Part shown: piece by piece, positions 5,703-8,817 of the stretch
Layout of the letters: every line of letters starts with the position of its first letter
How positions within the stretch are numbered: position 1 is the first letter of the stretch
DNA from: an uncultured Clostridia bacterium
GTDB lineage: Bacteria; Bacillota_A; Clostridia; Peptostreptococcales; Anaerovoracaceae
Length of the DNA stretch: 8,817 nt
Direction of reading: 5' to 3'
NCBI GenBank assembly: GCA_946645735.1
Contig: CAMPCK010000024.1
Coordinates: forward strand, 1-8,817
Made by a program: the position numbers and the translations under genes
The notes under the pieces: generated by a model
The model's input: only the letters and a program-made list of their open reading frames with translations
What the model was told of the DNA's origin: nothing
The model's database searches: none

Positions 5703-6414
5703 GATTCCCGACTGGATGACAAAAAAAGAAAACTACGTGCCGCCTCAGGATGGCGGCACATTTTACTATAAGACCCTGGGGACTCTTGGCCGCATCATGT
5801 CCCGTCTTAAGGCAGAAGGAGGAAGGGAGGGAAGGTTCAGCCTTCCTGCTGCGCCGAAACTAATTCTTCTCCTGGCCCTCATCATCCTGCTGTCCGTTAC
5901 CCAGAACGCCACGGTGATCATGGCGGTCACTGCTTTGGTTCTCGTGAGGCTTGCTCTCATGAAGGCTGAAGACATAGGGTCCGTCATAAAGCTCATGCTG
6001 GTCGCGGGGCTTCTGGCAGCCATTATTTTCGCTCCGGCAGTCATCATGGATCCGGGCCGGCTCATGAACAGCCTGAGAGTTGTGCTCAAGATCATCATGA
6101 GCGTTGCCATGGTGGGGGTCTTCGGCCGCACCACCCAGTGGAACCACATAACGGGAGCCCTGAGGACCCTCAAGGTGCCCGGCGTAGTGGTCTTCATAAT
6201 CGATATAACCTTCAGATATATCGTCCTTCTCGGGAACTATATGATAAACCTGCTGGAATCCCTGAAACTCAGGTCAGTGGGAAGAAACAGCCGCAAATAC
6301 AACTCCGTGGGAGGAGTCATGGGAGTGACCTTCATACGCGGCACGGAAATGAACAGAGAAATGTACGAAGCCATGGTGTCCAGAGGCTTCACCGACGATT
6401 ACAGGGGGCTTTGA
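5695..6414 (+). CDS. cbiQ: ECF transporter T component (transmembrane coupling protein) CbiQ
   Basis: This 239-residue membrane protein couples the CbiM substrate component to the ATPase. After a polar N-terminal segment (1-50) come hydrophobic segments at about 54-69, 71-88, 98-117, 126-143 and 163-185. The family signature ALRTLKVPG (155-163) lies before the last of these. The cytoplasmic coupling helices follow, with LESLKLRSVGR (187-197) and YEAMVSRGF (224-232), the latter the Ala-x-x-Arg-Gly-type motif that contacts the ATPase groove. The ATG overlaps the end of cbiM by 8 nt (AAAGGA at 5682-5687 is the likely binding site), and the stop overlaps the cbiO start, so the three proteins are probably made together. 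Length and features match CbiQ/NikQ; the metal is set by CbiM. Confidence 0.93.
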   Translation: MHKIPDWMTKKENYVPPQDGGTFYYKTLGTLGRIMSRLKAEGGREGRFSLPAAPKLILLLALIILLSVTQNATVIMAVTALVLVRLALMKAEDIGSVIKLMLVAGLLAAIIFAPAVIMDPGRLMNSLRVVLKIIMSVAMVGVFGRTTQWNHITGALRTLKVPGVVVFIIDITFRYIVLLGNYMINLLESLKLRSVGRNSRKYNSVGGVMGVTFIRGTEMNREMYEAMVSRGFTDDYRGL

Positions 6415-7067
6415 TGAGTCTTATAGAATTAAAAAACATAACATTCAGATATGAAAAAGGAGAGGAAGCCGTCCTCAGTGGATTCAGCCTCCGGATCAGT
6501 GAAGGAAGATGTGTGCTCTTAAGAGGGGACAACGGCTCCGGCAAGACCACCCTCATCAGGATACTCTCGGGCCTGTCCTTCCCCCAGGAAGGAAGCTATT
6601 TCTTTAAGGATACCAGAATCGATGAATTGTATCTCAGGGATAACAGGCGTTCCAAACTGTTCCACAAGGAGGTGGGGCTTCTCTTCCAGAACCCCGATAC
6701 CATGCTCTTCAACACCACGGTCTTCGACGAAGTGGCCTTCGGACCTAGACAGATGGGACTCTCTGATAAGGAGGTTGAGGAACGGGTAATGGACTGCCTT
6801 AAGCTTTTGGGAATCGAAGACCTTAAGGACAGGGTGCCCTATCATCTTTCAGGCGGGCAGAAGAAGTGGGTGGCTCTCGCAGCGGTACTCTCCCTTAACC
6901 CGGAGGTGCTGATACTTGACGAGCCCTTCGCAGGCCTGGACAGGAAGAGGGGAGAGCAGCTGGTGTCTCTTCTTAAGGAACTTAAGCAGGCAGGCAAGAC
7001 CATTATCATGGCAAGCCACGAGGAAGACCTTCTGGAGGGCCTTATCGACGATTTCATGGATATTTAG
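6414..7067 (+). CDS. cbiO: ECF transporter ATP-binding protein CbiO
   Basis: This 217-residue cytoplasmic ABC ATPase powers the importer. All catalytic elements are visible: Walker A GDNGSGKTT (38-46), Q-loop FQNPD (91-95), signature LSGGQK (145-150), Walker B VLILDE with catalytic E170, a D-loop-like AGLD (173-176) and the switch His in SH (H202). The ATG shares one base with the cbiQ stop (TGATG) and is preceded by AGGGGG (6403-6408). The same frame is open further upstream inside cbiQ, but the ABC domain begins MSLIELKNITFRYE, so 6414 is the right start. It is the only ATPase in the operon and presumably works as a homodimer. It is on the short side, because the C-terminal extension found in many EcfA proteins (around 280 residues) is absent. 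Confidence 0.95.
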   Translation: MSLIELKNITFRYEKGEEAVLSGFSLRISEGRCVLLRGDNGSGKTTLIRILSGLSFPQEGSYFFKDTRIDELYLRDNRRSKLFHKEVGLLFQNPDTMLFNTTVFDEVAFGPRQMGLSDKEVEERVMDCLKLLGIEDLKDRVPYHLSGGQKKWVALAAVLSLNPEVLILDEPFAGLDRKRGEQLVSLLKELKQAGKTIIMASHEEDLLEGLIDDFMDI

Positions 7068-7100
7068 GATGAAAACGAGGATTTATATGTTTTAAAGCCT

Positions 7101-7139
7101 GCGGCTCTCAGAAAGCAATTTTCGGGAGCCGCTTTTTTA
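7101..7139 (+). terminator. Intrinsic terminator of the cbiMQO operon
   Basis: GCGGCTCTC (7101-7109) pairs with GGGAGCCGC (7124-7132), including one G-T wobble. The stem may continue through GAAA/TTTT to a GCAA tetraloop. TTTTTT follows at 7133-7138. It begins 33 nt after the cbiO stop. Confidence 0.93.
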
Positions 7140-7181
7140 GCGGCAGCTTAAGGATCCGCAGCCAGCCGGATGCTGTGTCAA

Positions 7182-7210
7182 TTGACTGGTTACTCATGTT
7201 TTGGTATAAT
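7182..7210 (+). promoter_or_regulatory. Strong sigma-A-type promoter of the dipeptidase gene
   Basis: TTGACT (7182-7187) and TATAAT (7205-7210) have the ideal 17-bp spacing, the best promoter match in the window. Transcription should start near 7217, leaving a leader of about 93 nt before the ATG at 7310. Confidence 0.85.
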
Positions 7211-7216
7211 ATTCAG

Positions 7217-7309
7217 GAAGATTTATCGGAAAGCTCAACGAGAATACCCCCACTTCAAATTCGCGGAAGTGAATTAAGCGGTGGGAGCGTTCAAACAGAG
7301 GTAATCAAA
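7217..7309 (+). other. Structured 5' leader of the dipeptidase gene, unassigned
   Basis: The leader contains several overlapping inverted repeats: an outer AACG (7237-7240) with CGTT (7288-7291), CCCAC (7249-7253) with GTGGG (7281-7285), and two mutually exclusive inner hairpins, CACTTC/GAAGTG (7251-7256/7266-7271) and AATTC/GAATT (7258-7262/7271-7275). CAC at 7251-7253 can pair in either the CCCAC or the CACTTC stem, so two folds compete. The last stem ends 5 nt before the ribosome binding site AGAGGT (7297-7302). I do not recognise a known riboswitch class, and no T-run suggests attenuation. Translational control by an RNA switch or a bound protein is conjecture. Confidence 0.4.
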
Positions 7310-7963
7310 ATGGATTTCGAAAAGAAAGCGATAATGGATCCCTCGGGCTTCGTGGTTCTCTCAGACGTGATCCCGGGAATCATCCAGGAAATCAGATATC
7401 ATTCAACATATAACTTCGTAGGGGAGAGAGTGGACGGCTACGAAGAGCCCATAGCTCTCATGACACTGGAAGGGGCAAGGGCTCTCAAGACTGTAGCCAA
7501 CGAAGCCAACGCCATGGGCTACAGGCTTAAAGTTTTCGATGCCTATCGTCCTGCCCGGGCCGTCAAGCATTTCGTCCTCTGGGGAATAGAGGACCTGGAC
7601 TTAAGGATGAAGCCCTACTTCTATCCTGAACTTCAGAAGCAGGAGCTTTTTATAAAGGGCTACGTGGCAAGCCAGTCAAGCCACAGCAGGGGAAGCACCG
7701 TGGACCTCACGCTCTTCAATATGGAGACCGGCAAAGAAATGGACATGGGAGGCCCCTTCGATTATTTCGGCGAACTGTCCCATCCGGACTACAGAGGGAT
7801 CACTGATGAACAGTATGATAACAGAATGCTTCTTCAGAAGCTCATGGTGAGAAACGGGTTTGAACCTATCGACTGCGAATGGTGGCATTTCACCTTAAAG
7901 GATGAGCCCTATCCCGAGACATATTTTGACTTTCCCATATCCGCTCAGTATCTGAGAAAATAG
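7310..7963 (+). CDS. D-Ala-D-Ala dipeptidase, VanX/DdpX type (peptidase M15D)
   Basis: This 217-residue zinc enzyme should cleave free D-Ala-D-Ala. The VanX active-site residues are all present at a constant offset of nine from enterococcal VanX numbering: R80 (in FDAYRPAR), zinc ligands H125 and D132 (in SSHSRGSTVDL), catalytic E190 and zinc ligand H193 (in CEWWHF). YNFVGERVDGY (34-44) is also typical. No signal peptide or membrane segment is seen, so it is probably cytoplasmic. I chose the ATG at 7310 because AGAGGT (7297-7302) precedes it at good spacing and the residues upstream in the same frame come from the promoter and leader. No vanH or ligase gene lies nearby, so a vancomycin-resistance operon is not indicated. 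Cell-wall turnover or use of D-Ala-D-Ala as a nutrient, as proposed for DdpX, fits better. The downstream PhzF-family gene lies 74 nt away on the same strand with no terminator visible between them. Confidence 0.92.
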   Translation: MDFEKKAIMDPSGFVVLSDVIPGIIQEIRYHSTYNFVGERVDGYEEPIALMTLEGARALKTVANEANAMGYRLKVFDAYRPARAVKHFVLWGIEDLDLRMKPYFYPELQKQELFIKGYVASQSSHSRGSTVDLTLFNMETGKEMDMGGPFDYFGELSHPDYRGITDEQYDNRMLLQKLMVRNGFEPIDCEWWHFTLKDEPYPETYFDFPISAQYLRK

Positions 7964-8037
7964 GGGAGACCTAAAAAACAGCAAAGAATCACATTATATA
8001 AATTCCAGTATCTTAGGAAAAGCAAGGAGGTACACAA

Positions 8038-8817
8038 ATGAAATTCTACATTGTTGATGCTTTTACAGATGAGATTTTCGGCGGAAACCCCGCAGGAGTA
8101 GTTATCCTTCCTGAAGGCGCAGACTTCCCATCGGACGAGATCTGTGTCAAGACCGCAAAGGAGCTGAGATACTCCGAGACAGCCTTCATCAAGCGCCTCG
8201 GCGGAAACGAATTCAATATCAGATATTTCACGCCGGCTGCTGAGGTTGAGCTCTGCGGACACGCCACCATCGGATCTTTTGCAGCCTTAAGATACGGCGG
8301 ATACATCGGAGACGGAGACTTCCTGAACCACACCATTTCAGGAGACCTGAATATAACGGTTAACGGCGAGAGAGTCTTAATGGATATGGCGACTCCCGTT
8401 AAGCTCAATGAGATAAAAGAAGAGGACAAGCTGGTTGAGCTCTATGCCATCATGGGCCTGAGCTACCTGGGCCAGAGGGCAAAGGGGCTTAAACTCACGC
8501 CCCAGATGATTTCAACGGGACTTCCCGACATCATGATGCCCGTTATGACACAGGCGGATCTGGATGCCATAGATCCCGACTTTAAGGCCCTGTCAGATCT
8601 CAGTGAGAAGTATGAGGTCGTCGGCGTTCACGCCTTCACCCTGGACGGGGACGACGCCACCTGCCACGTGAGAAACTTCGCGCCTCTCTATGATATCGAT
8701 GAAGAGGCCGCTACGGGAACTTCCAACGGCGCCCTGACATACTACGGATACCTGAACGGCTTCGTAAAATCCGGCGACGACTGCAAGTTCATCCAGGGCG
8801 AGAAGATGAAGAGGCCT
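8038..8817 (+). CDS. PhzF-family isomerase/epimerase-like protein (3' partial)
   Basis: The first 260 residues are present and the frame is open at the right edge; family members are usually around 260-300 residues, so most of the protein is here. It has the two-lobed diaminopimelate-epimerase-like fold signatures of PhzF proteins: N-terminal MKFYIVDAFTDEIFGGNPAGVV, RYSETAFI (44-51) with the probable catalytic acid E47, CGHAT (73-77), and DEEAATGTSNG (221-231), equivalent to the usual DEDPATGSA loop. PhzF itself isomerises a phenazine precursor, but most homologues have unknown substrates and no phenazine genes are in view. An excellent AAGGAGGT (8024-8031) precedes the ATG. Lying downstream of the dipeptidase gene without an obvious terminator, it is probably co-transcribed; a role in amino-acid or D-amino-acid chemistry is a guess. 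Confidence 0.92.
   Translation, partial: MKFYIVDAFTDEIFGGNPAGVVILPEGADFPSDEICVKTAKELRYSETAFIKRLGGNEFNIRYFTPAAEVELCGHATIGSFAALRYGGYIGDGDFLNHTISGDLNITVNGERVLMDMATPVKLNEIKEEDKLVELYAIMGLSYLGQRAKGLKLTPQMISTGLPDIMMPVMTQADLDAIDPDFKALSDLSEKYEVVGVHAFTLDGDDATCHVRNFAPLYDIDEEAATGTSNGALTYYGYLNGFVKSGDDCKFIQGEKMKRP

Noticed and set aside
7310..7963. Vancomycin-resistance cluster
   Set aside because: Only the dipeptidase is present; no D-lactate dehydrogenase (VanH), D-Ala-D-Lac ligase or VanRS pair is in the window, and M15D dipeptidases are common outside resistance operons.
7970..8017. Terminator between the dipeptidase and PhzF-family genes
   Set aside because: Only a 5-bp CCTAA/TTAGG pairing with a very long loop and no T-run; too weak to call.
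1..8817. Mobile element, CRISPR array or phage remnant
   Set aside because: No transposase or integrase reading frame, no regularly spaced repeats and no terminal inverted repeats were seen; gene style and codon use are even across the window.

Overview
The window looks like a chromosomal segment of a mid-GC Gram-positive anaerobe, most likely in the Clostridia (Lachnospiraceae-like). This rests on strong AGGAGG-type ribosome binding sites, tight operons with overlapping genes, classic sigma-A promoters (one is TTGACT-17 bp-TATAAT), compact intrinsic terminators and the protein families present. The placement is inferred from style and family content, without any database search. I see no insertion sequence, phage, CRISPR, tRNA or rRNA.

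Layout. (1) Bases 1-86 hold the last 27 codons of an unidentified plus-strand gene, followed by a terminator (120-147) that separates it from a convergent TetR-family repressor gene (147-671, minus). (2) The TetR gene is divergent from a 493-residue membrane protein (828-2309) that joins a PlsC-like acyltransferase to a PAP2/Aur1-like lipid phosphatase or phosphotransferase. The gap holds a near-perfect 16-bp palindrome flanked by two copies of a 10-bp direct repeat, placed where one repressor could control both promoters. (3) A promoter at about 2366-2394 starts an operon of two overlapping genes: a membrane-anchored sensor/HAMP/SpoIIE-type PP2C phosphatase (2421-4214) and a CsoR/RcnR/InrS-family metal-sensing repressor with a His-rich N-terminus (4207-4554). 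(4) After a strong hairpin (4577-4611) comes a complete group I ECF nickel/cobalt importer: a fused CbiM-CbiN-like S component (4659-5702), the T component CbiQ (5695-6414) and the ATPase CbiO (6414-7067), ending at a terminator (7101-7139). (5) A consensus promoter (7182-7210) and a leader of about 93 nt with alternative pairings precede a VanX-type D-Ala-D-Ala dipeptidase (7310-7963). A PhzF-family gene (8038 onward) follows and runs off the right edge.

How the parts may work together. The repressor has the ligand spacing H30-C62-H87-C91, matching the His-Cys-His-Cys pattern of the nickel sensor InrS. It lies immediately upstream of the CbiMNQO importer, whose N-terminus carries the Met1/His2/His67 metal site. 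The simplest model is that the repressor shuts off the importer when nickel or cobalt is plentiful. The C/G-tract hairpin just upstream of cbiM overlaps a candidate promoter and is both a plausible terminator and a plausible operator. The less ordinary part is the translational coupling of the metal sensor to a SpoIIE/RsbU-like phosphatase with an extracytoplasmic sensor domain, which hints at a link between metal status and a partner-switching or phosphosignalling pathway whose other parts are not in the window. The best candidates for a second look are this phosphatase/metal-sensor/importer arrangement, the acyltransferase-PAP2 fusion with an altered acyltransferase motif and its palindromic control region, and the structured leader of the dipeptidase gene.
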